Shown here: positions 9,012-18,668 of the stretch, in pieces
How the letters are laid out: each line of letters begins with the position of its first letter
Position numbering within the stretch: the first letter of the stretch is position 1
Source: Gammaproteobacteria bacterium
Lineage (GTDB): Bacteria > Pseudomonadota > Gammaproteobacteria > Xanthomonadales > Wenzhouxiangellaceae
NCBI GenBank assembly: GCA_018819105.1
Contig: JAHJQV010000040.1
Location: forward strand, 1 to 55,400
Reading direction: 5' to 3'
DNA length: 55,400 bases
Made by a program: the position numbers and the translations under genes
The notes under the pieces: model-generated
Told to the model about the DNA's origin: nothing
The model's input: only the letters and a program-made list of their open reading frames with translations
Databases searched by the model: none

Positions 9012-10043
9012 ATGAATAAAGCAGCAACCGATCACCTGGCCACAGCCCAGGCACACGCCAACATTGCCCTGATCAAATACTGGGGCAAACGCCGTGGCAA
9101 CAGCGACGCATTGAACCTGCCGGCAGTGGGCTCACTGAGCATTACACTGGACGCACTGACCACCACCACCTCGGTGCAATTTGACGACCAGTTGGCCACC
9201 GACGAGGCCTGCATCAACAATCGCCGCCTGCAGGCACGCGAGTTGCAGCGCATCAGCAACAGCCTGGACCTGGTGCGCAAGCGGGCCCGGCAACAAGGGC
9301 TGACGCAGATTGCCGACCGCCACGCCAGGGTGGTCAGTGACAACAATTTCCCCACCGCTGCCGGGCTTGCCTCATCAGCGTCCGCGTTCGCTGCGCTGGT
9401 CACTGCGGCCGCCGCCGCGGCCGGGCTGCAGTTGACTGACAGAGCATTGTCGGTACTGGCGCGCATGGGTTCGGGATCGGCTGCCCGCTCGATCTATGGC
9501 GGCTATGTGCTGATGCCGCGCGGTCAGCACGACGATGGCAGCGATGCGGTGGCACAGCCGCTGCACGATGCCACGCACTGGCCGCTGCGGGTTTTGATCG
9601 CCATCACCGACAGCGGCTATAAAAAAGTATCCTCGACGCTGGGCATGCAGCAGACCATGCTGACATCACCGTATTTCGCGGCCTGGGTGGCGGCACAGGA
9701 AGCCGATCTGCAGCAGGCTGCTGCGGCCATTGCGCAGCGTGATTTTGACCGCCTGGCTGAGTTGGCCGAACATTCCTGCCTGAAGATGCACGCCACGGCA
9801 CTGGCAGCACAGCCCGGCGTGCTGTACTGGAACCCGGCCAGCATTGCCTGCATGCAACTGATCCGCGACCTGCGCGCACAGGGCCATGCGGTGTTTTTCA
9901 CCAACGATGCCGGCCCGCAAATCAAGGCGGTGTGCCTGCCCGAGGCCGAAGCCACGGTCAGCGCCGCACTGCAGACGGTCACCGGAGTGCAGTCGGTACT
10001 GCACAGCGGGCTGGGCGGTGAGGCCCGGCTGTTGCCGGCATGA
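9012..10043 (+). CDS. mvaD: Diphosphomevalonate decarboxylase
   Basis: Catalyses ATP-dependent decarboxylation of mevalonate 5-diphosphate to isopentenyl diphosphate, the last step of the classical mevalonate pathway. The family motif ALIKYWGKR is at 19-27, the GHMP ATP-binding loop PTAAGLASSASA at 114-125 and the catalytic Asp lies in FFTNDAGP near residue 302. Length (343) is normal. The ATGA overlap with the next gene couples it to the phosphomevalonate kinase. The mevalonate route is uncommon in Gammaproteobacteria, where the MEP route is the rule. Confidence 0.95.
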   Translation: MNKAATDHLATAQAHANIALIKYWGKRRGNSDALNLPAVGSLSITLDALTTTTSVQFDDQLATDEACINNRRLQARELQRISNSLDLVRKRARQQGLTQIADRHARVVSDNNFPTAAGLASSASAFAALVTAAAAAAGLQLTDRALSVLARMGSGSAARSIYGGYVLMPRGQHDDGSDAVAQPLHDATHWPLRVLIAITDSGYKKVSSTLGMQQTMLTSPYFAAWVAAQEADLQQAAAAIAQRDFDRLAELAEHSCLKMHATALAAQPGVLYWNPASIACMQLIRDLRAQGHAVFFTNDAGPQIKAVCLPEAEATVSAALQTVTGVQSVLHSGLGGEARLLPA

Positions 10044-11095
10044 GCGACACCCGGTATGCCCACGAGCTGACGGTGTCGGCACCAGGCAAGGCGCTGATCC
10101 TGGGCGAGTATGCGGTGTTGTACGGACACCCGGCGGTGGTGCGCTCGGTGCAGCGCCAACTGCACTGTCAGATCCGCTGGCAAGCGGCAGCGGAGCACTC
10201 ACTGCTGGCCACACCGGTGCTGTCGGCGGCGCAGGCGTTTGCTTTCGATGCTGACGGCAAGCTGCGCTGGCAGAACCCCGACAATGCGCAGCGACTGCCA
10301 TTCATCAAACCGCTGTTCGACCTGCTGGAAGGCTGGCCGGAACTGCTCAGCCGCCAGCTCGACGGCAAGCCGCTGCATGCGCAGATCACCGTGGACAGCT
10401 CGGCGTTTTATCACCAGCGCAGCAGTAAACTTGGGCTTGGCTCCAGTGCCGCCCTCAGCGTGGCGCTGTTCAAAGCCTGGTACCAGCTTAGATACCCAAG
10501 CAGCAAGCTGGATCCGGAGCAGTGGCTGAACAGCCTGATCGGCCTGCATCGGCAGTTGCAGCAGGGCCATGGCAGCGGTGTGGACATTGCTGCCAGCCTG
10601 TACGGTGGCCTGCTGTCTTTTCACCTGCAGGCACGCGGCAAGCGCGCCACAGCGCAGCCACTGCAGTGGCCCCAGGGACTGGAAGTTGTCTGGATCTGGC
10701 TCGGCAATCCGGCCTCGACACGGCACATGATCGAGGACATCGAACTGTTTCGCCGGCAGTGCCCACAGCCGCACCGCCAGCACATCGATGCCATGGCCGC
10801 AATCAGCAGCGCTGGTCTCGCCGCCATTGCCGCAGGCGATGCATTGGCGCTGCAACAGAGCATTGCCGCCTATGGCGACGCCATGCAGGCCTTTGGCGAG
10901 GCCGCCGAAGCGCCAATCTACACCGATGATCACCGACGTCTGGCGGCGCTGGCGCGACAGACCGGTGTGGCGTTCAAGCCATCCGGCGCCGGTGGTGGTG
11001 ACATTGCGCTGGCGGCAGCCACTGACACCACCGCGCTGGCCGAATTTGCCCGCCAGTGCAGCGCCGCAGGTTATCAGATTCTGGGGCAACTGTAA
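10040..11095 (+). CDS. mvaK2: Phosphomevalonate kinase (GHMP family)
   Basis: Phosphorylates mevalonate 5-phosphate to the diphosphate. GHMP signatures are APGKALILGEYAVLYG at 14-29, GLGSSAA at 132-138 and a C-terminal GAGGGDIAL. The GHGSGVDIAAS stretch (176-186) has the G-S-G-x-D form of phosphomevalonate kinases rather than the HGTPSGIDN form of mevalonate kinases; the latter form is in the fused protein that follows. The start overlaps mvaD by four bases. The protein is 351 residues. Confidence 0.88.
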   Translation: MSDTRYAHELTVSAPGKALILGEYAVLYGHPAVVRSVQRQLHCQIRWQAAAEHSLLATPVLSAAQAFAFDADGKLRWQNPDNAQRLPFIKPLFDLLEGWPELLSRQLDGKPLHAQITVDSSAFYHQRSSKLGLGSSAALSVALFKAWYQLRYPSSKLDPEQWLNSLIGLHRQLQQGHGSGVDIAASLYGGLLSFHLQARGKRATAQPLQWPQGLEVVWIWLGNPASTRHMIEDIELFRRQCPQPHRQHIDAMAAISSAGLAAIAAGDALALQQSIAAYGDAMQAFGEAAEAPIYTDDHRRLAALARQTGVAFKPSGAGGGDIALAAATDTTALAEFARQCSAAGYQILGQL

Positions 11096-11165
11096 GTCGC
11101 CGGCGGGACTGCCGCCAGCGTTCCGGGCAGGCGCGTGGCGGATCGACAAGCGCGCTGCCAGAATG

Positions 11166-11265
11166 TTGACCAGGATGTTAAAATGTAATGAATACGTTTC
11201 TTGAGCCGTGCAGTTTTCCAGCACCATGATGCAGCACTGAATCAAAGCTTCGAAGAGTTTCTCGC
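11166..11265 (+). promoter_or_regulatory. Possible internal promoter before the HMGR-MK gene
   Basis: The 170-base gap between the phosphomevalonate kinase and the fused gene is the longest within the run from sqs to hpnB. It contains a good -35-like TTGACC at 11166-11171 in an AT-richer stretch, but no convincing -10 box at the right spacing. A GC-rich inverted repeat (GGCGG/CCGCC) lies just after the upstream stop codon. A second transcript start for the reductase-kinase gene is possible but weakly supported. Confidence 0.25.
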
Positions 11266-13539
11266 ATGGACAAATCCCGCATTCCCGGCTTTTACAAGCT
11301 CAGTCTGACAGAGCGCATCCAGGCGGTGCAGCAGCGTGCCCTGCTGGGCAAGGACGAAATGCGCCAGCTCACCAGCGGCAGCCACACGCTGAGTCCGGAA
11401 GCTGCCGACAAAATGATCGAGAACGTCATCGGCGTGCTCGGCATCCCGATGGGGGTTGGGCTCAATTTCGTCGTCAACGAAAAACCTTATCTGGTGCCCA
11501 TGGCGGTGGAGGAGCCTTCCATTGTCGCGGCCATCAGCTCGGCCGCCAAGCTGGCGCTGAGCACCGGCGGGTTTCATGTGCAAAGCACCGAACAGCTGCT
11601 CATCGGGCAGATCCAGATCGTCGATGTGCCGCATCCGGCCAAGGCGCGCACGCAGCTGCAGCAGCGCCGCAGTGAGATCATCAATCTGGCCAACAGCCTG
11701 CACCCCAACATGGTGGCGCGCGGCGGCGGCGCCAAAGACATTGAGGTGCATTTGCACCAGTCACCGTCCACCGGCAAGAACATGCTGGTGGTGCACCTGC
11801 TGGTGGACACCTGTGATGCCATGGGGGCCAATCTGGTGAATACCATGTGCGAGGGTGTCGCCAGCCTGGTTGAGAGCATCACCGGTGGCAAGGTGTTTCT
11901 GCGCATTCTCTCCAACCTGACCGATCGCGCACTGGTCATCGCCAGAGTGACCTATCCGGTCGCTGTGCTGGCCGGCAAGGGCTTCAGCGGTGAACAGGTG
12001 CGCGATGGCATCATTCTGGCCAATGACCTGGCGCTGGTGGACCCCTACCGCGCCACCACCCACAACAAAGGCATCATGAACGGCATTGATGCGGTGGCGC
12101 TGGCCACCGGCAACGACTGGCGCGCCATTGAGGCTGCGGCTCATGCCTATGCCGCGCGCAACGGCCGCTACAGCTCGCTGACCAAATGGTATCGCGACGA
12201 GCATGGCAATCTGGCCGGTGAGCTGGAAATCCCGATGAAAGTCGGCACCGTGGGCGGTCCCCTGCAATCGAACCGCTCGGTAATGATCAATCATCGCATG
12301 CTGGCGGTGGAGTCGGCCAGGGAACTTGCTGAACTGATGGGCGCAGTGGGCCTGGCACAGAACTTCTCGGCGCTGCGGGCACTGGTCACCAGCGGCATTC
12401 AGTCCGGCCACATGACGCTGCATGCACGCAGCGTGGCGATGGCCGCCGGTGCCCCGGACAACATGTTTGATACCGTGGTGGATCGCCTCATCGAAAGCGG
12501 CGAAATCAAGATCTGGAAAGCACGAGAAATCGTCGACACGCTGCAGCAGCAGCCCGTTGCCGACGTGCCTGCAGCGCTGGATGCCGGTGTCGAAGCACTG
12601 GCCACGGGACATGGCAAGGTGATTCTGCTGGGTGAGCATGCCGTGGTCTATGGCAGCCATGCACTGGCGGTGCCGGTGCCTCTGGCGATTCAGGCCAAAA
12701 TTGCTGACAACGACGAAGGCATCGACATCATCATCCCGCGCTGGGGTGCCGAGCAGCGTTTGCACCGCAAGCCTGAACAGCGGCATTCCTTCGAAAAACC
12801 CATCGCGCTGATTCTGGAGCAGCTTGAACTGCTTGATGAAGCGATGAAAATCGAGATCTTCCCCAATGTACCGCGCGCGGTAGGCCTGGGCAGTTCCGCA
12901 GCGGTGGCCGTGGCCATCACCCGCGCGCTGGATCAGCACTTTCGTCTCGGCCTCAACGACGAGCAGATCAATGCGCTGGCGTTTGAATGCGAGAAAGTTG
13001 CCCATGGCACGCCCTCGGGCATAGACAACACCATGGCCACGTATGGCTATCCCATGCTCTACCGCAAGGGTGAACCGGCGCTGATGGAAGCCCTGCACAT
13101 CGGTACCGAATTGCCGCTGGTGATCGGCTTCAGCGGGGTGGAATCACTGACCGCAAAAATGGTTGCACGCGTGGCCGCTGCGCATGCCAAACACCCGGCC
13201 ATCTATCGGCGCATGTTCCATGGCATCGACGGTCTGGTGCTGGAAGCCAAAAATGCGCTGCAAAGCGGTGACTGGCAGCAGCTGGGAGAATTGATGAACG
13301 TCAACCAGGGTCTGCTCAACGCCATGCAGATTTCCTGCTGGGAAATCGAGGAAATGATCCAGATCGCACGCCAGCATGGTGCACTGGGGGCCAAAGTCAC
13401 CGGTGGTGGCGGCGGCGGCGCGTGCATCGCGTTGTGTCCGCAGCGGCAACAGGAAGTGATCGAAGCGCTGAGCGCGGCCGGTTATCAGGCCATGGCGGTC
13501 AGCGTGCCGATCACACAAGCACAGGGAGAGCCAAAGTGA
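11266..13539 (+). CDS. Fused HMG-CoA reductase (class II) - mevalonate kinase
   Basis: One 757-residue frame joins two full enzymes. Residues 1 to about 425 are a class II HMG-CoA reductase. Candidate catalytic residues are E83 (VEEP), K268 (THNKG), D284 (GNDW) and H382 (SGHMTLHA), close to E83/K267/D283/H381 of the Pseudomonas mevalonii enzyme; the nucleotide motif DAMGAN is at 184-189. After a linker of about 20 residues, a mevalonate kinase follows: KVILLGEHAVVYG at 451-463, GLGSSAA at 540-546, HGTPSGIDN at 580-588 and the Gly-rich loop at 712-718. The product would turn HMG-CoA into mevalonate and on to mevalonate 5-phosphate. Its stop overlaps the GTG of idi. Frame and motifs are continuous, so no sequencing error is needed to explain the fusion. 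Confidence 0.95.
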   Translation: MDKSRIPGFYKLSLTERIQAVQQRALLGKDEMRQLTSGSHTLSPEAADKMIENVIGVLGIPMGVGLNFVVNEKPYLVPMAVEEPSIVAAISSAAKLALSTGGFHVQSTEQLLIGQIQIVDVPHPAKARTQLQQRRSEIINLANSLHPNMVARGGGAKDIEVHLHQSPSTGKNMLVVHLLVDTCDAMGANLVNTMCEGVASLVESITGGKVFLRILSNLTDRALVIARVTYPVAVLAGKGFSGEQVRDGIILANDLALVDPYRATTHNKGIMNGIDAVALATGNDWRAIEAAAHAYAARNGRYSSLTKWYRDEHGNLAGELEIPMKVGTVGGPLQSNRSVMINHRMLAVESARELAELMGAVGLAQNFSALRALVTSGIQSGHMTLHARSVAMAAGAPDNMFDTVVDRLIESGEIKIWKAREIVDTLQQQPVADVPAALDAGVEALATGHGKVILLGEHAVVYGSHALAVPVPLAIQAKIADNDEGIDIIIPRWGAEQRLHRKPEQRHSFEKPIALILEQLELLDEAMKIEIFPNVPRAVGLGSSAAVAVAITRALDQHFRLGLNDEQINALAFECEKVAHGTPSGIDNTMATYGYPMLYRKGEPALMEALHIGTELPLVIGFSGVESLTAKMVARVAAAHAKHPAIYRRMFHGIDGLVLEAKNALQSGDWQQLGELMNVNQGLLNAMQISCWEIEEMIQIARQHGALGAKVTGGGGGGACIALCPQRQQEVIEALSAAGYQAMAVSVPITQAQGEPK

Positions 13540-14138
13540 ACAAGTCAGCGCAAACGGCCATGCGCGATGAAATCGTGTCGTTTCCCGATGAAGATCTGAT
13601 CCTGGTGAATGATCGCGACGAGGAAATCGGTCATCTGGACAAGCTCAACTGCCATCAGGGCAGCGGCATACTGCATCGGGCGTTTTCCCTGTTTGTGTTC
13701 AACGACGATGGCGAGTTGCTGCTGCAGCAACGCAGCGCCGGCAAACCGCTGTGGCCGCTGTACTGGTCCAACACCTGCTGCAGTCATCCACGTCGCGGAG
13801 AAACCGTGGATTTTGCCGTCAACCGTCGCCTGCAGCAGGAACTGGGTCTGAGCACCGAGGCAAAATTTTTGTACAAATTCAAATATCAGGCACAATACGA
13901 TGAGACCGGTGCCGAACATGAGCTATGCTGGGTTTATCTGGGCCGCTGTCAGGCGGACCCGGTGCCCAACGCCACCGAGGTCGAGGCCTGGCGTTTTGTT
14001 GCGGCGGACCGGCTCGATGAAGAGCTGCAACAGCATCCGCAGCGCTTCACGCCATGGTTCAGAATGGAATGGCAGGAACTCAACACCACACACGCTGCCA
14101 CACTGAATCAGTACACACGCAAACTGCGATCAATCTGA
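13536..14138 (+). CDS. idi: Isopentenyl diphosphate isomerase, type I
   Basis: Interconverts IPP and DMAPP, which the mevalonate route needs because it yields only IPP. A Nudix-fold protein of 200 residues. The catalytic cysteine motif NTCCSHP is at 79-85 and the catalytic-Glu region EHEL at 127-130. A GTG start at 13536 is chosen: GGGAGAG lies a few bases upstream and GTGA overlaps the upstream stop. A longer frame from 13422 would lie inside the kinase gene and is not supported; ATG 13560 is an alternative. Confidence 0.93.
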   Translation: MNKSAQTAMRDEIVSFPDEDLILVNDRDEEIGHLDKLNCHQGSGILHRAFSLFVFNDDGELLLQQRSAGKPLWPLYWSNTCCSHPRRGETVDFAVNRRLQQELGLSTEAKFLYKFKYQAQYDETGAEHELCWVYLGRCQADPVPNATEVEAWRFVAADRLDEELQQHPQRFTPWFRMEWQELNTTHAATLNQYTRKLRSI

Positions 14139-14182
14139 GCACAACAACCAAGCATCACCGAGCAGACTACGGGACAAGCATC

Positions 14183-15343
<1,161 letters not shown>

Positions 15344-15423
15344 CAGGCCTTGCAGATGATCGCTGATGAGGCGTCCGCGCCCGCCAGCACTGCCCCCACC
15401 AGCTACCAGATGCGGACCACAGC

Positions 15424-16542
15424 ATGCTGACCACTGCCGCCATCGTGGCGGCGGCGTGCTGGCTAGCCCTGCTGCTGCTGCCATGGCGACCGTGGTCGGT
15501 GCGCGAGCAGCTGCCGGCGCTGGACAACATTGACAGCACGGCTGCTGATCTGTCTGCCATCACGGTACTGATTCCGGCACGGGATGAAGCCGGGCACATC
15601 GCCGCCACGGTGCGCGCCGTGGCCAGCCAGGGTACACAGCTGCGCGTCATCGTCATCGATGATCAATCCAGCGACGCCACCGCGAGCCTGGCTGCTGCGG
15701 CCGGTGCCGAGGTGCATCCCGGCAGCGATCTCCCGTCCGGCTGGACCGGCAAACTGTGGGCGCTGCATCAGGGCCTGGAACGCACCGACAGTGAACTGGT
15801 CCTGCAACTGGATGCAGACATCCGGCTGCGACCCGGCATGCTGGCGGCTCTGCAGTCCAAGCTACAACGCGAGCAGCTGGCGCTGGTCAGCATCATGGCG
15901 CTGCTGCCGACCGACAACATCTGGCAGCGTCTGCTGCTGCCGGCCTATGTCTGGTTCTTCAAACTGCTGTACCCGTTTCGACTGGCGAATGCCCCCGGGC
16001 GTGGTTTTGCCGCCGCCGCCGGCGGCTGCATCCTGCTGCGCCGTCAGGCCCTGCTGGACATTGGCGGCTACCGGCAACTGGCTGGCGCCATCATCGACGA
16101 CTGCACCCTGGCCGCTGCCATCAAGCGCCACGGCGGACGCATCTGGCTGGGTCTGAGCCGGGATGTGGTCAGTCAGCGCGCCAGCGCCTCAGCCGGCGAC
16201 ATCGGCAAGCTGATCAGTCGCACCGCCTACACCCAGTTGCGACATTCTCCACTGCTGCTGCTGCTCACCAGCATCGCCATGCTGCTGATTTTCTGGGTGC
16301 CGCCGCTGGCCTTGCTGCTGACCGGCGCGATGGGCAAAATTGCCGGGCTTACCGCCATGGCAGGCATGTGGATCTGCTACCGGCCATTGCTGCGGTTTTA
16401 TCGTCTGCACAGCGCACATGCGCTGGCGTTGCCGTTGATCGCAGCGTTTTATCTAAGCCAGACCTGGGTCTCGGCCTGGCTGCACTGGCGCGGACGCGGT
16501 GCGGAGTGGAAACAGCGCCATTACCACAGCGCAAAATACTAA
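15424..16542 (+). CDS. hpnB: HpnB: hopanoid-associated glycosyltransferase (GT2)
   Basis: A membrane-bound family 2 glycosyltransferase of 372 residues. One N-terminal membrane helix (5-20) is followed by a GT-A domain with IDDQSSD at 78-84, the metal-binding DAD at 130-132 and IIDDCTLA in the acceptor region. At least two to three C-terminal helices follow at about 275-345. The hopene-associated HpnB family normally sits in hopanoid clusters, and this gene follows hpnH directly. The sugar donor and product are unknown. Confidence 0.85.
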   Translation: MLTTAAIVAAACWLALLLLPWRPWSVREQLPALDNIDSTAADLSAITVLIPARDEAGHIAATVRAVASQGTQLRVIVIDDQSSDATASLAAAAGAEVHPGSDLPSGWTGKLWALHQGLERTDSELVLQLDADIRLRPGMLAALQSKLQREQLALVSIMALLPTDNIWQRLLLPAYVWFFKLLYPFRLANAPGRGFAAAAGGCILLRRQALLDIGGYRQLAGAIIDDCTLAAAIKRHGGRIWLGLSRDVVSQRASASAGDIGKLISRTAYTQLRHSPLLLLLTSIAMLLIFWVPPLALLLTGAMGKIAGLTAMAGMWICYRPLLRFYRLHSAHALALPLIAAFYLSQTWVSAWLHWRGRGAEWKQRHYHSAKY

Positions 16543-16644
16543 TCCTGCAATCTGTTCGAGTGCCGGGTTAATCGCAACACAAAGCTGTCGCATCCCCGCA
16601 GATGCATTATCCTGTATGCCACCCACGCATCTGGAGTCATGGCC

Positions 16645-16908
16645 ATGGACAAACACAAACTACAGGATCTGCTGGCGCAGCTGCAACAGGCGCTGGATGA
16701 CCCGGACATTGATGCGGACACGCTGCAGCTGGCGCGCCAGCTCGACAGCGGCATTCATCAGCTGCTGGACGAGCAGAGCGAGGTCAATGATCCGGATCCG
16801 TTTATGGAGCTGTCACGCAAGCTGGAGGCCGGCTTTGCCGCGCGTCATCCGCTGGCCGAGCGCGTATTGCGGGAGATCGGCAATACGCTGGCCAACATCG
16901 GTATCTGA
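16645..16908 (+). CDS. DUF4404-like small acidic protein
   Basis: A small acidic, helical protein of 87 residues. It resembles the DUF4404 family, whose function is unknown. The ATG at 16645 is chosen over the one at 16639 because GGAG (16633-16636) is 8 bases before the former and only 2 before the latter. It ends three bases before the LOG-family gene, so the two are probably co-transcribed. No link with hopanoids is evident beyond position. Confidence 0.7.
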   Translation: MDKHKLQDLLAQLQQALDDPDIDADTLQLARQLDSGIHQLLDEQSEVNDPDPFMELSRKLEAGFAARHPLAERVLREIGNTLANIGI

Positions 16909-16911
16909 TGC

Positions 16912-17502
16912 ATGACCCGGCTGCGTAACATCTGCGTTTACTGCGGCTCAAGCTCAGGCAGCGACCCGGCCCACATCGAAACGGCAAGAACATTGGGCCA
17001 GGAGTTGGTGCAACGTGATATCGGGCTGGTCTATGGTGGTTCCAGTCTCGGCATCATGGGGGCCGTGGCCGATACGGTGCTGGAGCATGGTGGCCGCGCT
17101 GTGGGCGTGATCCCGCGAGTGCTGGCCACGCGTGAAATTGCCCACGCCGGTCTCACCGAGCTGCTGGTGGTGGAGTCGATGCACGAGCGCAAAGCCAAAA
17201 TGGCCATGCTGGCAGACGGCTTTGTCGCCCTGCCTGGCGGTCTGGGCACCGCTGAGGAATTGTTCGAGATTCTCACCTGGGCGCAACTGGGCTTGCACGG
17301 CAAGCCCTGCGGCATCCTCAATAGCAACGGCTATTATGACAAGCTGATCAGCTTTATCGATCATGCAGTGGAGCAGCAGTTCGTCAAGCTGATTCACCGC
17401 CAGATGCTTGTGACCGCCACCAGCGCCGATGAGCTGCTGGACAAGTTTGTCGATTATAGGCCACCGGAAGTGCCGAAATGGATACACCAGGAACAGACTT
17501 GA
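16912..17502 (+). CDS. LOG-family nucleotide 5'-monophosphate phosphoribohydrolase
   Basis: A Rossmann-fold protein of 196 residues in the LOG family. Characterised members release a free base (cytokinin or purine) from nucleoside 5'-monophosphates. The signature PGGLGTAEE is at 108-116, the upstream VYGGSSLGIMG stretch at 39-50 and the MHERK motif at 90-94. Bacterial members often have poorly defined roles in nucleotide metabolism. It is the last forward gene before a convergent transporter gene. Confidence 0.88.
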   Translation: MTRLRNICVYCGSSSGSDPAHIETARTLGQELVQRDIGLVYGGSSLGIMGAVADTVLEHGGRAVGVIPRVLATREIAHAGLTELLVVESMHERKAKMAMLADGFVALPGGLGTAEELFEILTWAQLGLHGKPCGILNSNGYYDKLISFIDHAVEQQFVKLIHRQMLVTATSADELLDKFVDYRPPEVPKWIHQEQT

Positions 17503-17561
17503 TACAGATCACACCCGAGAGCGCCGGCAGGTTTGTCAAGCCAACAGTGATGCCAACGAAT

Positions 17562-18590
17562 CTACAGCAATAGCTGTATACCCGCCAGCGCGAACAGCGC
17601 CAGCAGTGCTGTTTGCGCGCTCAATGCCAACAGTGGCCGATAACCCAGCGCCAGCAGGTCGGCCCATTCGGTTTTTACTCCCAGCGCGGTTACCGCCAGC
17701 AACAGACACCAGCGCGACAGCGTGCTCATTGAGTCCAGCAGTGGCGCTGGCAGTGCCAGCAGGGAGTTGAGCAGCATCAGCAGCACAAACGCGAGTAGAA
17801 ACCACGGCAACAGAGCGGGCTTGCGCCAGCCTGCCGGGGGATCGGTCGGCAGCTCGGCGCTGCGCCCCAGCCAGGTCAACAGCAGCACCACCGGCACCAG
17901 ACAGGCCACACGCATCAGTTTGACCAGCGCGGCGGTGTCGCCACTGGCATCCGAAATCATGTAGCCGGCGCCCATCACCTGCGCCACATCATGGATGGTG
18001 GCACCAATGAAAACGCCCGCCTGCTGATCATCCAGCTGCAGCCATTGCGCCAGCAGCGGGTAGACAATCATCGCCAGTGTGCTCAGCGCTGTCACCGCCA
18101 CCACCACAAACAACAGCTGCCGTTCGCTGTCCGCACGCTGCGGCAGCACGGTGGCAATCGCCAGCGCAGCCGAGGCTCCGCAGATGGCCACGGCACCGGC
18201 ACTGAGGATGGCAAATTCGCGCGACATGCGGCAACTTCTGGCCAGCAGGCTGCCAGCCGTGATGCATACCAGCACGCCGGCCAGCACCCAGGCAATCGTG
18301 ACTCCGCCCAGCGCCGCCACATCACCGAGCACGATGCGACTGCCCAGCAGCGCCACCCCCAGACGCAGGATCTGGGTCGCCGCCAACTGTATACCCGGCA
18401 CTAGCACGGCAATGCTGCCGAGGCGGTTCGCAGCCAGACCAAACAGCAGTCCATACAACATCAGGGGTCCACCATGCTGGCTGCTCAGCAGCCCGGCGAG
18501 AAGCGCCAGCGCGGCCACCGCCATTACACCGGGCAGCAGCCCGCCCACCCGGCTGCGCAGGCGGGCAGACAGGGTCAGCAATGCGTGCAT
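17562..18590 (-). CDS. YeiH/UPF0324-family membrane transporter
   Basis: An inner-membrane protein of 342 residues with about ten hydrophobic helices. It matches the YeiH (putative sulfate exporter) family: LRLGVALLGSRI, the conserved AICGASAALAI and the ATIHDVAQVMGAG segment are all present. The substrate is uncertain; some family members are linked to sulfur compounds. The gene is convergent with the LOG gene and stands alone. Confidence 0.85.
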   Translation of the reverse strand: MHALLTLSARLRSRVGGLLPGVMAVAALALLAGLLSSQHGGPLMLYGLLFGLAANRLGSIAVLVPGIQLAATQILRLGVALLGSRIVLGDVAALGGVTIAWVLAGVLVCITAGSLLARSCRMSREFAILSAGAVAICGASAALAIATVLPQRADSERQLLFVVVAVTALSTLAMIVYPLLAQWLQLDDQQAGVFIGATIHDVAQVMGAGYMISDASGDTAALVKLMRVACLVPVVLLLTWLGRSAELPTDPPAGWRKPALLPWFLLAFVLLMLLNSLLALPAPLLDSMSTLSRWCLLLAVTALGVKTEWADLLALGYRPLLALSAQTALLALFALAGIQLLL

Positions 18591-18668
18591 GGAATGATGA
18601 TGTCGACGAGCGCTGGCTCAGCAGGGCGTCATTGTAGCAAAGCTGTGCTGCGGATCAGCGGCACCGGA

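Noticed and set aside
11761-13098. Reverse 445-codon frame opposite the HMGR-MK fusion
   Set aside because: Antisense to both enzyme halves, spans their junction and shows no protein-like motif.
13422-13535. N-terminal extension of idi
   Set aside because: Overlaps the end of the mevalonate kinase domain in another frame; the GTG at 13536 has a good ribosome binding site.
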